Shown here: piece by piece, positions 36,324 through 45,221 of the stretch
Position numbering within the stretch: the first letter of the stretch is position 1
How the letters are laid out: each line of letters starts with the position of its first letter
Assembly (NCBI RefSeq): GCF_023283895.1
Contig: NZ_JAKILB010000017.1
Location: forward strand, 25,126-89,125
DNA from: Shewanella pneumatophori
GTDB taxonomy: Bacteria; Pseudomonadota; Gammaproteobacteria; Enterobacterales; Shewanellaceae
Reading direction: 5' to 3'
DNA length: 64,000 nucleotides
Made by a program: the position numbers and the translations under genes
Notes under the pieces: generated by a model
Told to the model about the DNA's origin: nothing
Seen by the model: only the letters and a program-made list of their open reading frames with translations
Database searches by the model: none

Positions 36324-38606
36324 ATGACCGAAAAAACTGAACAGTTTGCAGCCGCGTGGGAAGGTTTCACCGCTGGCGATTGGAAAACTGAAGTCAATGT
36401 GCGTGACTTTATTCAAGCTAACTACACTCCTTATGAAGGCGATGAGTCTTTCCTTGCGGGCGCAACTGACGCTACAACCGAACTTTGGGACAAAGTTATG
36501 GTTGGCATTAAGGAAGAAAACCGTACTCACGCTCCAGTAGATTTCGATACCAAGCGCGTATCAACTATCACTTCTCACGAAGCCGGTTACATCACTAAAG
36601 ATCTAGAAACTATCGTTGGTCTACAAACAGAAGCTCCGCTTAAGCGCGCTATGTTGCCAAACGGTGGTATTCGTATGGTTGAAGGTTCTTGCGCTGCATA
36701 CGGCCGTGAACTAGACGCTGACGTTAAATACGTATACTCAGAACTACGTAAAACACACAACCAAGGTGTGTTTGACATCTACACGCCAGAAATCATGCGT
36801 TGTCGTAAGTCTGGCGTATTGACTGGTTTACCAGATGCATACGGCCGTGGTCGTATCATTGGTGACTACCGTCGTATCGCGCTATACGGTATCGACTTCC
36901 TAATGGCGGACAAGTTCGCACAATTTAGCTCTCTACAAGCTGATTTCGAAACAGGTGTAGACTTGTCTTACACTATGCAACTTCGTGAAGAAATTGCAGA
37001 GCAGCACAAAGCATTAGGTCAAATGAAGAAGATGGCAGCAAGCTACGGCTTCGACATCTCTCTACCTGCGACTACTGCTCAAGAAGCTATCCAGTGGACT
37101 TACTTCGGCTACCTAGCTGCAGTTAAGAGCCAAAATGGCGCGGCTATGTCTTTAGGTCGTACTTCAAGCTTCCTAGACATCTTCATTGAACGCGACATCA
37201 AGAATGGCGTGATCACTGAACAACAAGCTCAAGAAATGGTTGACCACTTCGTAATGAAGCTACGTATGGTTCGTTTCCTACGTACTCCAGAATACGATGA
37301 GTTATTCTCTGGTGACCCAATCTGGGCTACTGAGTCTATCGCTGGTATGGGTCTTGACGGTCGTACACTAGTAACTAAGTCTAGCTTCCGTTTCTTACAT
37401 ACTCTATACAACATGGGTCCTAGCCCAGAGCCGAACATCACGGTTCTATGGTCTGAGCAACTACCGCTAAACTTCAAGAAGTACGCGGCTAAAGTATCTA
37501 TCGATACTAGCTCAATCCAGTACGAAAACGATGACCTAATGCGTCCAGATTTCGAATCTGACGATTACGCTATCGCTTGTTGTGTAAGCCCAATGGTAGT
37601 TGGTAAGCACATGCAGTTCTTCGGCGCGCGTGCAAACCTTGCCAAGACTATGCTTTACGCTATCAACGGTGGTGTTGACGAAAAACTTAACGCTCAAATC
37701 GGTCCTAAGTCTGCACCAATTACAGACGAAGTATTGAACTACGAAGACGTTATGGGTCGTTTAGACACTATGATGGATTGGTTAGCTACACAATATGTGT
37801 CTGCACTAAACGCTATCCACTTCATGCACGACAAGTACTCTTATGAATCTGCTCTAATGGCACTTCATGACAGAGACGTTCGTCGTACTATGGCGTGTGG
37901 TATCGCTGGTCTTTCTATCACTGCTGACTCACTAGCTGCGATTAAGTACGCGACTGTTAAGCCAATCCGTGATGAAAACGGCATTGCTGTAGACTTCGAC
38001 ATCGAAGGCGATTATCCAAAGTTCGGTAACAACGACCCACGTGTTGATGATATCGCAACTGAATTGGTTGAGCGCTTCATGGCTAAGATCCGTAACATGA
38101 AGATGTACCGTAACGCGATCCCAACTCAGTCAATTCTTACTATTACTTCTAACGTTGTATACGGTAAGAAGACAGGTAACACACCTGACGGTCGTCGTGC
38201 TGGTGCTCCATTTGCTCCAGGTGCTAACCCAATGCACGGTCGTGATGAGAAAGGCGCTATCGCATCTTTAACATCTGTTGCTAAGCTACCATTTGCGCAT
38301 GCACAAGACGGTATCTCTTACACATTCTCTATCGTACCTAACGCACTAGGTAAAGATGATGATGCACGTAAGGCAAACCTTGCAGCACTTATGGATGGTT
38401 ACTTCGCTCACAACGAAACTCGTGAAGGTGGTCAACACTTAAACGTTAACGTTATGAATCGTGAAATGCTTGAAGATGCAGTGGTTAACCCAGACATGTA
38501 TCCACAGCTAACAATCCGTGTATCTGGTTACGCAGTTCGCTTTAACTCGCTAACACCAGAGCAACAGCAAGACGTTATTACCCGTACCTTTACTAAAGGT
38601 CTGTAA
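36324..38606 (+). CDS. pflB: Formate C-acetyltransferase (pyruvate formate-lyase)
   Basis: A 760-residue glycyl-radical enzyme, the full PflB length, splitting pyruvate with CoA into acetyl-CoA and formate without oxygen. The adjacent catalytic cysteines are C419-C420 in YAIACCVSPMVV, and the radical-bearing glycine is G735 in RVSGYAVRF. RSKAPFAP-like TPDGRRAGAPFAPGANPMHG is the CoA-side region. Codon bias is extreme, as for a very abundant protein. The radical is installed by PflA, encoded just downstream past a hairpin; formate leaves via FocA and acetyl-CoA goes to Pta-AckA, both in this window. Confidence 0.98.
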   Translation: MTEKTEQFAAAWEGFTAGDWKTEVNVRDFIQANYTPYEGDESFLAGATDATTELWDKVMVGIKEENRTHAPVDFDTKRVSTITSHEAGYITKDLETIVGLQTEAPLKRAMLPNGGIRMVEGSCAAYGRELDADVKYVYSELRKTHNQGVFDIYTPEIMRCRKSGVLTGLPDAYGRGRIIGDYRRIALYGIDFLMADKFAQFSSLQADFETGVDLSYTMQLREEIAEQHKALGQMKKMAASYGFDISLPATTAQEAIQWTYFGYLAAVKSQNGAAMSLGRTSSFLDIFIERDIKNGVITEQQAQEMVDHFVMKLRMVRFLRTPEYDELFSGDPIWATESIAGMGLDGRTLVTKSSFRFLHTLYNMGPSPEPNITVLWSEQLPLNFKKYAAKVSIDTSSIQYENDDLMRPDFESDDYAIACCVSPMVVGKHMQFFGARANLAKTMLYAINGGVDEKLNAQIGPKSAPITDEVLNYEDVMGRLDTMMDWLATQYVSALNAIHFMHDKYSYESALMALHDRDVRRTMACGIAGLSITADSLAAIKYATVKPIRDENGIAVDFDIEGDYPKFGNNDPRVDDIATELVERFMAKIRNMKMYRNAIPTQSILTITSNVVYGKKTGNTPDGRRAGAPFAPGANPMHGRDEKGAIASLTSVAKLPFAHAQDGISYTFSIVPNALGKDDDARKANLAALMDGYFAHNETREGGQHLNVNVMNREMLEDAVVNPDMYPQLTIRVSGYAVRFNSLTPEQQQDVITRTFTKGL

Positions 38607-38626
38607 GTTTAACTAAGTGTCGATTC

Positions 38627-38656
38627 AGCTGATGCTAGGCTAAGCCAGCATCAGCT
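38627..38656 (+). other. Intercistronic hairpin pflB-pflA
   Basis: AGCTGATGCT (38627-38636) pairs with AGCATCAGCT (38647-38656); inside, GGC-TAA-GCC continues the stem past one bulged A. No T-run follows, and the pflA ribosome site AGGAG comes directly after. It probably stabilises the pflB 3' end and lowers pflA expression. Confidence 0.6.
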
Positions 38657-38670
38657 AAACAGGAGTAGAA

Positions 38671-39411
38671 ATGGCAGTAATCGGTCGGATTCATTCAATT
38701 GAATCTTTTGGAACAGTAGATGGCCCCGGCATTCGGTTTATCACCTTTATGCAAGGCTGCTTAATGCGCTGCCTATACTGCCATAACCGCGACACTTGGG
38801 ACTTACACGATGGTAAGGAAATGAAAGTCGATGACTTAATGAGTCAAATCATTAGTTATCGACCTTTTCTTGAAGCCAGTGGCGGTGGTGTTACCGCAAG
38901 CGGCGGAGAAGCGATATTACAAGCTGAATTCGTAGCTGAACTTTTCAAAGCCTGTAAAAAAGAAGGTATTCACACCTGTCTTGATACTAATGGTTTTGTT
39001 CGTAAGCACACACCCGTTATTGATGAACTACTCGATAACACAGATTTAGTCATGCTTGATATTAAACAGATGAATGATGCAAAGCACATCGATCTCACTA
39101 ATGTCAGCAACCAGCGCACATTACAATTTGCAGAATATTTGCATAAGCGCGGACAAAAAACATGGATCCGCTATGTGGTCGTAGGTGGCTACACCGACGA
39201 TATTCCATCAGCAATTGCACTTGCAGAGTTTATAAAACCTATGACAAACGTGGAAAAAGTAGAGCTATTGCCCTACCACGAGTTAGGTAAACATAAGTGG
39301 GAAGCGATGGGAGAGAAATACGAGCTAAACAGCATTTCTCCGCCAAGCAGAGAGACCATGGAACAGATTAAGAAAGTCTTTACCGATATGGATATTAACG
39401 CAGTTTACTAA
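38671..39411 (+). CDS. pflA: Pyruvate formate-lyase activating enzyme
   Basis: A 246-residue radical-SAM enzyme. The [4Fe-4S] cysteines are C30, C34 and C37 in QGCLMRCLYCHNRD, and EAILQAEFVAELFKACKKEG with the preceding GGGVTASGGE is the SAM glycine region. It abstracts a hydrogen from G735 of PflB to make the glycyl radical. It lies 64 bases downstream of pflB in the same transcript direction, with a hairpin between them. CAGGAG gives a good ribosome site. Confidence 0.97.
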   Translation: MAVIGRIHSIESFGTVDGPGIRFITFMQGCLMRCLYCHNRDTWDLHDGKEMKVDDLMSQIISYRPFLEASGGGVTASGGEAILQAEFVAELFKACKKEGIHTCLDTNGFVRKHTPVIDELLDNTDLVMLDIKQMNDAKHIDLTNVSNQRTLQFAEYLHKRGQKTWIRYVVVGGYTDDIPSAIALAEFIKPMTNVEKVELLPYHELGKHKWEAMGEKYELNSISPPSRETMEQIKKVFTDMDINAVY

Positions 39412-39430
39412 CTGCGTTAATCGTCAAGCG

Positions 39431-39883
39431 CTAAAGTTCTTCCCAATAGCTGGCATCTAAACGTTCAAATGCCGCTTTTAAAATTAGCGCCATATCGAAG
39501 TAACACGCTTTAGCACCAAGTGGGCGGCAGTTAACCCCCATTTGGATTAACTTTGCGGATAACTGATTACCCCAGTCGAGCAAAGATAACGGTAAAGGGT
39601 GGCGAGAACGCCATCCTAACCAAAGTAAGCCTTGAATAGGCAAGCTAATAAAGAACAACGCGATAGTTATTGCCTGTGGCAAATAACTCCAGCCATGCAA
39701 GTACAACTGACTCGCTGCCGCTAATATGGCCAACAAGGGCATTAACGGCAGCGCAAGTTTAGTGGCTCGCATGACGCGATACTCAGGAAAATAAAAGCTG
39801 AGTTGACGAACCATAGGCCAAGTCTTCATATAACGACGACCTTCGCCCAAGGTTTTAAGAACTTGAATGCTCAAAGATGGCAC
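39431..39883 (-). CDS. yfbV: UPF0208 membrane protein YfbV
   Basis: A 150-residue protein with two membrane segments (LALPLMPLLAILAAASQLYL; ITIALFFISLPIQGLLWLGW) and the family motifs LGEGRRYMKTWPMVRQLSFY and NCRPLGAKACYFDMA. In E. coli, yfbV sits beside ackA-pta as it does here, convergent with pflA and divergent from ackA. YfbV has been linked to organisation of the chromosome terminus domain in E. coli; no function can be read from the sequence. Confidence 0.92.
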   Translation of the reverse strand: MPSLSIQVLKTLGEGRRYMKTWPMVRQLSFYFPEYRVMRATKLALPLMPLLAILAAASQLYLHGWSYLPQAITIALFFISLPIQGLLWLGWRSRHPLPLSLLDWGNQLSAKLIQMGVNCRPLGAKACYFDMALILKAAFERLDASYWEEL

Positions 39884-39963
39884 CTATAAATAATAATTCA
39901 GCCTAATTTTAGCATAAACACTCAGCCGCCCCTAATTCATCGCGCTGGGTATGATACAAATTT

Positions 39964-39980
39964 TGCTCTTTTAAAGAGCA
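39964..39980. promoter_or_regulatory. Palindrome in the yfbV-ackA promoter gap
   Basis: TGCTCTTTTAAAGAGCA is a perfect 17-base palindrome about 90 bases before the ackA ATG, midway between the divergent genes. It may be an operator or transcript hairpin; I cannot assign a protein. Confidence 0.4.
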
Positions 39981-40068
39981 TACTTTACGACTTCGGCTAT
40001 AGTTGCCATAGAAGTTTTGTTACTGGGTGGATCAAACGGATCCACTATTTATTGCAAAAGGTTTAAAC

Positions 40069-41265
40069 ATGTCAAACAAACTGGTATTGGTGCTTAACTG
40101 TGGTAGTTCATCTCTAAAGTTTGCCGTTATTGATGCGCTAACTGGCGACGACCAAATTTCAGGTCTAGCTGAGTGTTTTGGTCTTGAAGATTCAAGAATC
40201 AAATGGAAAGTTAACGGCCAGAAAAGTGAAGCTAGCCTAGGCGCTTTCACTGCTCACAGAGAAGCTGTTGAATACATTGTTAACGACATTCTTGGTGCAC
40301 ACCCAGAAATCGCTGCTGAGATCCAAGCTGTTGGTCACCGTGTTGTTCACGGTGGTGAGAAGTTCACTCGCTCAGTTGTTATCGACGAAACTGTTATTCA
40401 AGGTATTGAAGACTGTGCAACGCTAGCACCACTTCACAACCCTGCTCACCTAATCGGTATTCGTGCAGCTCAAGCGTCATTCCCAGCACTTCCACAAGTA
40501 GCTGTATTTGACACTGCGTTCCACCAAACTATGCCTGAAAAAGCGTACATCTACGCGCTTCCATACAAGCTATACCGCGAAAACGCTATCCGTCGCTACG
40601 GTATGCACGGTACTAGCCACCTATTCATCAGCCGCGAAGCTGCTGCTGCATTAGGTAAAGACGAAGCTGACACAAACATCATTTGTGCTCACTTAGGTAA
40701 CGGCGCATCTGTTACTGCTATCAAAGGCGGTAAGAGTGTTGATACTTCTATGGGTCTAACTCCACTAGAAGGTTTGGTAATGGGTACACGTTGTGGTGAC
40801 GTTGATCCTTCTGTTATCTTCCACCTAGTTAACCGTTTAGGTTACACACTAGATGAAGTTGAATCAGTACTTAACAAGCAAAGTGGTCTACTAGGTATTT
40901 CTGAACTAACTAACGATTGCCGCGGCATCGAAGAAGGGTTCGAGCAAGGGCACAAAGGCGCGACACTAGCACTAGAAATCTTCTGCTACCGTCTAGCTAA
41001 GTACATCGCTTCTTACACTGTGCCACTAGAGCGTCTTGACGCAGTAGTGTTCACTGGTGGTATCGGTGAAAACTCTGACCTAATCCGTGAGAAAGTACTT
41101 AACTCTCTAGCTATCTTCAACTTCAACGTTGATAAAGAGCGTAATGCTGCTGCTCGTTTCGGTAACGGCGGTCAGATCACGACTGATGAAGGTACTGTTG
41201 CTATGGTTATCCCAACTAACGAAGAGTGGGTTATTGCGCAAGACGCAATCGAACTAATCAAGTAA
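40069..41265 (+). CDS. ackA: Acetate kinase
   Basis: A 398-residue ASKHA-fold kinase converting acetyl phosphate and ADP to acetate and ATP. LVLNCGSSSLKFAVID at the start, HRVVHGGEKF, VFDTAFHQTMPE, RRYGMHGTSHLFIS, HLGNGASVTAIKGG and VFTGGIGENS are the family signatures. An in-frame ATG at 40027 would add 14 residues, but AAAAGG at 40056-40061 fits the ATG at 40069, and the product then begins MSNKLVLVLNCG as expected. Pta follows 104 bases downstream. Confidence 0.97.
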   Translation: MSNKLVLVLNCGSSSLKFAVIDALTGDDQISGLAECFGLEDSRIKWKVNGQKSEASLGAFTAHREAVEYIVNDILGAHPEIAAEIQAVGHRVVHGGEKFTRSVVIDETVIQGIEDCATLAPLHNPAHLIGIRAAQASFPALPQVAVFDTAFHQTMPEKAYIYALPYKLYRENAIRRYGMHGTSHLFISREAAAALGKDEADTNIICAHLGNGASVTAIKGGKSVDTSMGLTPLEGLVMGTRCGDVDPSVIFHLVNRLGYTLDEVESVLNKQSGLLGISELTNDCRGIEEGFEQGHKGATLALEIFCYRLAKYIASYTVPLERLDAVVFTGGIGENSDLIREKVLNSLAIFNFNVDKERNAAARFGNGGQITTDEGTVAMVIPTNEEWVIAQDAIELIK

Positions 41266-41281
41266 CTAAGTAAACCCTTTC

Positions 41282-41346
41282 AGCAGCTAATACATAGTAT
41301 TAGCTGCTATTAGCGCAAGTTAGTTTTCAGTCATACTTTGTATGAC
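41282..41346 (+). other. Two hairpins in the ackA-pta spacer
   Basis: AGCAGCTAATAC (41282-41293) pairs perfectly with GTATTAGCTGCT (41297-41308) over an ATA loop. GTCATAC (41330-41336) pairs with GTATGAC (41340-41346) over TTT. Neither has a T-run, so they look like mRNA processing or stabilising elements within one operon. Confidence 0.6.
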
Positions 41347-41369
41347 ATTTTCAGTTTCAAGAGGTCATT

Positions 41370-43517
41370 ATGTCTCGTAACATTATGCTCATTCCAGTTG
41401 GTACAGGAGTTGGTTTAACTTCGATCAGCCTAGGTATGGTGCGTGCACTAGAACGCCACGGCGTTAAAGTTCGCTTTTTCAAACCAATCGCTCAGCAACG
41501 TCCAAACGATAACGGTCCAGAGCGCTCAACGACAATTTTGAGCAAGTCTCCAACCGTGAATCCGCTTGAGCCATTCGAGATGGAACATGCAGAAAAGCTC
41601 ATCCGTGCAGACCAAACTGACGTATTAATGGAGCAAATCATTGCTCGCGCAACAGAATGTGCTGATGATACTGAAACTTTGATCGTTGAAGGTTTGGTAC
41701 AAACTCGTAACCATCCTTTCTCTAGCGATGTTAACCATGCAATCGCTAAAGCACTTGATGCTGACATTATTTTTGTTGCCACTCCTGGTAACGAAAGTCC
41801 AACAGCCTTGATGAACCGTCTAGAAATCTCTCATAATTCTTGGGGTGGTTCTGACAACAAGCGTCTAATTGGTGCCATTATCAACAAAATTGGTGCGCCA
41901 GTTGATGACGAAGGTCGCGCGCGCCCTGACCTATCAGAAGTATTTGACCATGACGAAATGCCGCGTCCAGACGCAGCGAGCATGTTCCAACTTCCAGGTA
42001 AGAGCCCACTACGTATTTTAGGTAGCGTACCTTACAACCTAGACCTAGTTGCACCACGTGCATCAGATCTAGCTAAGCACTTAAGTGCAAAAATTATTAA
42101 CGCTGGCGAGATGAACACTCGCCGTATGCGTAAAGTAACATTCTGTGCGCGCAGCATTCCAAATATGGTTACCCATATTAAAACTGACTCACTACTAGTG
42201 ACTTCAGGCGACCGCTCAGACGTTATCGTATCTGCGTGTCTAGCTTCTATGAACGGCGTAAAAGTTGGCGCATTGTTGCTAACTGGCGGCTACGAGCCAG
42301 AGCCTCAAATCATGGAGCTTTGTGAACAAGCTTTCGAAACTGGTCTACCAGTATTCCTAATCGATACTAACACTTGGCAGACAGCGCTAAATATCCAGCG
42401 TTTCGACCACGAAGTGCCTGTAGATGACGCTGTACGTATTGAACAAGTTCAAGAATACGTTGCAAGCCATATCGACCAAAACTGGGTTGAGAGCATCACT
42501 AAGAACTCTCCACGTGAACACCGTCTATCGCCACCAGCATTCCGTTACAAGCTAACTGAACTTGCTCGTGCTGCACGTAAGACAGTTGTGCTACCTGAAG
42601 GTGATGAGCCAAGAACTATCGAAGCTGCAGCAATTTGTGCTGAACGTGGTATCGCTCGTTGTGTGCTTTTAGGTAACCGTGAAGAGATCGAGCGTATTGC
42701 TAGCCAGCAAGGCGTTGTGCTTGGTGAAGGCGTAGAAATCGTTGATCCAGAAGCATCACGCAGCCGTTATGTTGAAGCAATGCTTGAACTACGTCGCGGT
42801 AAAGGTCTAACTGAAGTTGTTGCTAAAGAGCAATTAGAAGACAACATGGTACTAGGTACTATGATGCTTGCTCAAGGCGAAGTTGACGGTATCGTATCTG
42901 GCGCGGTAAACACCACTGCTAACACGATTCGTCCACCACTACAGTTAATCAAAACTGCACCAGGCTCTAGCCTAGTATCGTCTATCTTCTTCATGCTTAT
43001 GCCTGATCAAGTATACATCTACGGTGACTGTGCGATTAACCCAGATCCAAATGCAGAGCAGTTAGCTGATATCGCAATCCAATCTGCAGAATCTGCAATT
43101 GCATTCGGTATTGAGCCACGCGTTGCAATGATCAGTTACTCTACTGGTAGTTCTGGTACTGGTTCTGATGTTGATAAAGTACGTGAAGCAACTCGCATCG
43201 CTAAAGAGAAGCGTCCAGATCTAATGATCGACGGTCCTCTACAGTACGACGCAGCTGTTATGCCAAACGTAGCACGTTCTAAAGCGCCGAATAGCCCTGT
43301 TGCTGGTCAAGCAACTGTATTCGTATTCCCAGATCTAAACACGGGTAATACTACATACAAAGCGGTACAGCGTAGTGCTGACTTGATCTCTATTGGCCCA
43401 ATGCTGCAAGGTATGCGTAAGCCAGTAAACGATCTATCACGTGGCGCCCTCGTTGACGATATCGTTTACACCATCGCCCTAACAGCGATTCAAGCGGCTC
43501 AAAACGAACAAGCATAA
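41370..43517 (+). CDS. pta: Phosphate acetyltransferase (long form)
   Basis: A 715-residue Pta of the long enterobacterial type, making acetyl phosphate from acetyl-CoA. It has an N-terminal P-loop-like/BioD-type domain (MLIPVGTGVGLTSISLGMVR), a central DRTGG domain (about 220-330) and a C-terminal PTA_PTB catalytic domain (about 385 on) with ISYSTGSSGTGSDVDKVREA, DGPLQYDAAV and VFVFPDLNTGNTTYKAVQRS. The N-terminal part in long Pta proteins is regulatory. It forms the operon ackA-pta, ending at a strong terminator. Confidence 0.97.
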   Translation: MSRNIMLIPVGTGVGLTSISLGMVRALERHGVKVRFFKPIAQQRPNDNGPERSTTILSKSPTVNPLEPFEMEHAEKLIRADQTDVLMEQIIARATECADDTETLIVEGLVQTRNHPFSSDVNHAIAKALDADIIFVATPGNESPTALMNRLEISHNSWGGSDNKRLIGAIINKIGAPVDDEGRARPDLSEVFDHDEMPRPDAASMFQLPGKSPLRILGSVPYNLDLVAPRASDLAKHLSAKIINAGEMNTRRMRKVTFCARSIPNMVTHIKTDSLLVTSGDRSDVIVSACLASMNGVKVGALLLTGGYEPEPQIMELCEQAFETGLPVFLIDTNTWQTALNIQRFDHEVPVDDAVRIEQVQEYVASHIDQNWVESITKNSPREHRLSPPAFRYKLTELARAARKTVVLPEGDEPRTIEAAAICAERGIARCVLLGNREEIERIASQQGVVLGEGVEIVDPEASRSRYVEAMLELRRGKGLTEVVAKEQLEDNMVLGTMMLAQGEVDGIVSGAVNTTANTIRPPLQLIKTAPGSSLVSSIFFMLMPDQVYIYGDCAINPDPNAEQLADIAIQSAESAIAFGIEPRVAMISYSTGSSGTGSDVDKVREATRIAKEKRPDLMIDGPLQYDAAVMPNVARSKAPNSPVAGQATVFVFPDLNTGNTTYKAVQRSADLISIGPMLQGMRKPVNDLSRGALVDDIVYTIALTAIQAAQNEQA

Positions 43518-43546
43518 TTTGCCTAGTTTGTTTTAACCACTTAATG

Positions 43547-43573
43547 AAAAAGCCTGCATTTGCAGGCTTTTTT
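43547..43573 (+). terminator. ackA-pta terminator
   Basis: AAAAAGCCTGC (43547-43557) pairs with GCAGGCTTTTT (43562-43572), loop ATTT, followed by T and more T-rich sequence. Confidence 0.93.
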
Positions 43574-43677
43574 GTATTTAAATTTTGATTAAATCAGCTT
43601 ATTGTTAACTAACGTATTACCTAGAAACTACTCAGAAAGCAGACAATTGATAAACGTAATTCTATTTATAGAAAGAA

Positions 43678-44028
43678 CTACTTAAAAACCGGGCTATCGT
43701 AGTGGTGTCCTTCATCACTGTATGCGGTAACCATTGCATCTTCCACTAAGCCTGTTTCAGCTTGCACTTGAGTTTCAAAAAAGTTCTTAATTTGCTGGCG
43801 GTTACCGTGAGCAGCCCAAGCTTCAGCATTTTGCCAGATCTCGTTAAACACAATAGGATACTCATTGCGTGTCGCACTCGGATGATCAATCTGGCGTGTT
43901 AGCATGTATTGAATACAGCCCTCTTCTCGATATGAATCCGGCTCTAACGCTTTTAACACTTCAAATAACTCATGCTCTTTTCCTGCTTTAGGTTTGAATT
44001 GAGCTAAAACATACACCCGACTAGACAT
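43678..44028 (-). CDS. Antibiotic biosynthesis monooxygenase (ABM) fold protein
   Basis: A 116-residue ferredoxin-like protein. RVYVLAQFKPKAGKEHELFE, EEGCIQYMLTRQID, VFNEIWQNAEAWAAHGN and QQIKNFFETQV fit the ABM family of small dimeric monooxygenase-like proteins (YgiN type). Cofactor and substrate cannot be told; many members act on quinols or do no known chemistry. It is a single gene transcribed toward pta. Confidence 0.85.
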   Translation of the reverse strand: MSSRVYVLAQFKPKAGKEHELFEVLKALEPDSYREEGCIQYMLTRQIDHPSATRNEYPIVFNEIWQNAEAWAAHGNRQQIKNFFETQVQAETGLVEDAMVTAYSDEGHHYDSPVFK

Positions 44029-44198
44029 AACAATTTCCTTATATTTATACAGTTCAGCCGATAATAGATGAGTTTATTGATAAAAAACAACCTATACACC
44101 AAATAGGTTAGAGCTCCCTTTACCACTGCAATATTCAGTTAAATACAAATCGCTTTTAATCAGTAATTCTGAACCATATAACCAACAAAATAATTAAC

Positions 44199-44407
44199 AG
44201 TGGATAATCGATCTTAGGATCGCTGCTTTAGCTAAGCACACGTTATTTAATGGGGAAACTAGAGGCGGAAATTTAGACAAGCCAATGATGAGTCAAAAAA
44301 TAACCAGCACTTTTAACTCTTAATTATTAGTAACTTAAACATGTTAAAAATAGTATTCAACATGCTTATCCACAGATTCTGTGGATAACCTTTATAAGTC
44401 ATCCATA
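44199..44407. promoter_or_regulatory. Cluster of DnaA boxes with a perfect inverted pair
   Basis: Two exact DnaA boxes face each other: TTATCCACA at 44366-44374 and its complement TGTGGATAA at 44380-44388, giving 11-bp palindromic arms (44366-44376 and 44378-44388). One-mismatch box AGTGGATAA (44199-44207) and a 7-of-9 box TCATCCATA (44399-44407) flank them. GATC sites at 44210 and 44218 sit next to the first box. The 44029-44522 gap has no other gene. Without dnaA, gidA or an AT-rich unwinding array this is not an origin; DnaA titration, reactivation or transcriptional control are possible. Confidence 0.6.
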
Positions 44408-44522
44408 CAGATATGCCTCAGATCCTTTGCTAGGTCAAGCTTTAGATAAGATCTAAGGCTTATTTTGTTGCGTTAACTAGTGATAATGGCGATACTGCAA
44501 CAAACTCCTAATCAATTAGAAT

Positions 44523-44987
44523 ATGATTAAACGCATCCTAATTAGCATTATTATCTTAGGACTCACAGCTTGCAGCCCCTCAGAGCAAGTTGACGATGAT
44601 GCATCAATGTCGGCTAAGCCATCTCTTCGTTCACCAGAGTTAACCTCTTTAGGCTTCTTAGAGGCCGTTTATAATGAAAGAAGCGTTGATAAAGCAAAAT
44701 TATTTGTTAACGAACCCCTTCAAGAAATTTTAAGCCATTACTATATTGCAGCCTCAGTACAGCGCAATATGCTTAACCTTTCAATGACAGATGTGGAATT
44801 GGAAGTTGATGAAGTCGATATCGACTTCTTTCGTAAATTTACCGATGACGTTACCGTAATAGTTAAGATTAAAGGTTTACGAAATGGCCAACATTGGATA
44901 GATGACCGCACCTTAAGACTAAACAAATACAAGGGAAATTGGATTATTGTCGAGATTGTGCCTGAAAAGCGTCAAGTAAATGGATAG
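44523..44987 (+). CDS. Predicted lipoprotein of unknown function
   Basis: A 154-residue protein with a lipoprotein signal (KRILISIIILGLTACSPSEQ; acylated Cys in LTAC). The mature part begins with an acidic linker and then a small alpha+beta domain (LGFLEAVYNERSVDKAKLFV; VDIDFFRKFTDDVTVIVKIK; RLNKYKGNWIIVEIVPEKRQ) whose pattern suggests an NTF2-like/DUF4878-type fold. No catalytic residues are recognisable. It stands alone after the DnaA-box cluster and has its own terminator. Confidence 0.75.
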   Translation: MIKRILISIIILGLTACSPSEQVDDDASMSAKPSLRSPELTSLGFLEAVYNERSVDKAKLFVNEPLQEILSHYYIAASVQRNMLNLSMTDVELEVDEVDIDFFRKFTDDVTVIVKIKGLRNGQHWIDDRTLRLNKYKGNWIIVEIVPEKRQVNG

Positions 44988-45054
44988 TTTATCTTCCCAA
45001 CTGAATACCTAAGTTAGCAGCCCTACCCTAGTTATTCATAGGTTTTTCAAACAA

Positions 45055-45082
45055 AAAATAGCAACCCTTGGGTTGCTATTTT
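45055..45082. terminator. Terminator after the lipoprotein gene
   Basis: AAAATAGCAACCC (45055-45067) pairs with GGGTTGCTATTTT (45070-45082), working both ways between convergent genes. A second hairpin, AGCTCAA (45090-45096) with TTGAGCT (45102-45108), lies beside it. Confidence 0.85.
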
Positions 45083-45122
45083 GTCTTTAAGCTCAATGTC
45101 ATTGAGCTGTTAGCGATTTTCC

Positions 45123-45221
45123 TTAATCTAAAAACGCTTCTTCATCCATTTCAACTGGCAGAGACTCTAACATCTCATCTTGTAGTTGATAATATGCGCC
45201 TTCATATTCCTGAATTTCCAT
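45123..45221 (-). CDS. Small acidic protein, 32 residues
   Basis: The minus strand has ATG at 45221 preceded by CCGGAG with 5-base spacing, then 32 sense codons and TAA. The product begins MEIQEYEGAYYQLQDEML and ends in VEMDEEAFLD, with about ten acidic and no basic residues. A hairpin pair at 45055-45108 follows its stop, so the unit has start, ribosome site and terminator. I do not recognise a family. Codons look like those of neighbours. A soluble regulator or inhibitor is possible but not supported by any motif. Confidence 0.55.
   Translation of the reverse strand: MEIQEYEGAYYQLQDEMLESLPVEMDEEAFLD

Noticed and set aside
44366..44388. Chromosomal replication origin
   Set aside because: No dnaA, dnaN, gidA or mioC-like genes and no AT-rich 13-mer array nearby; only the DnaA boxes are present.
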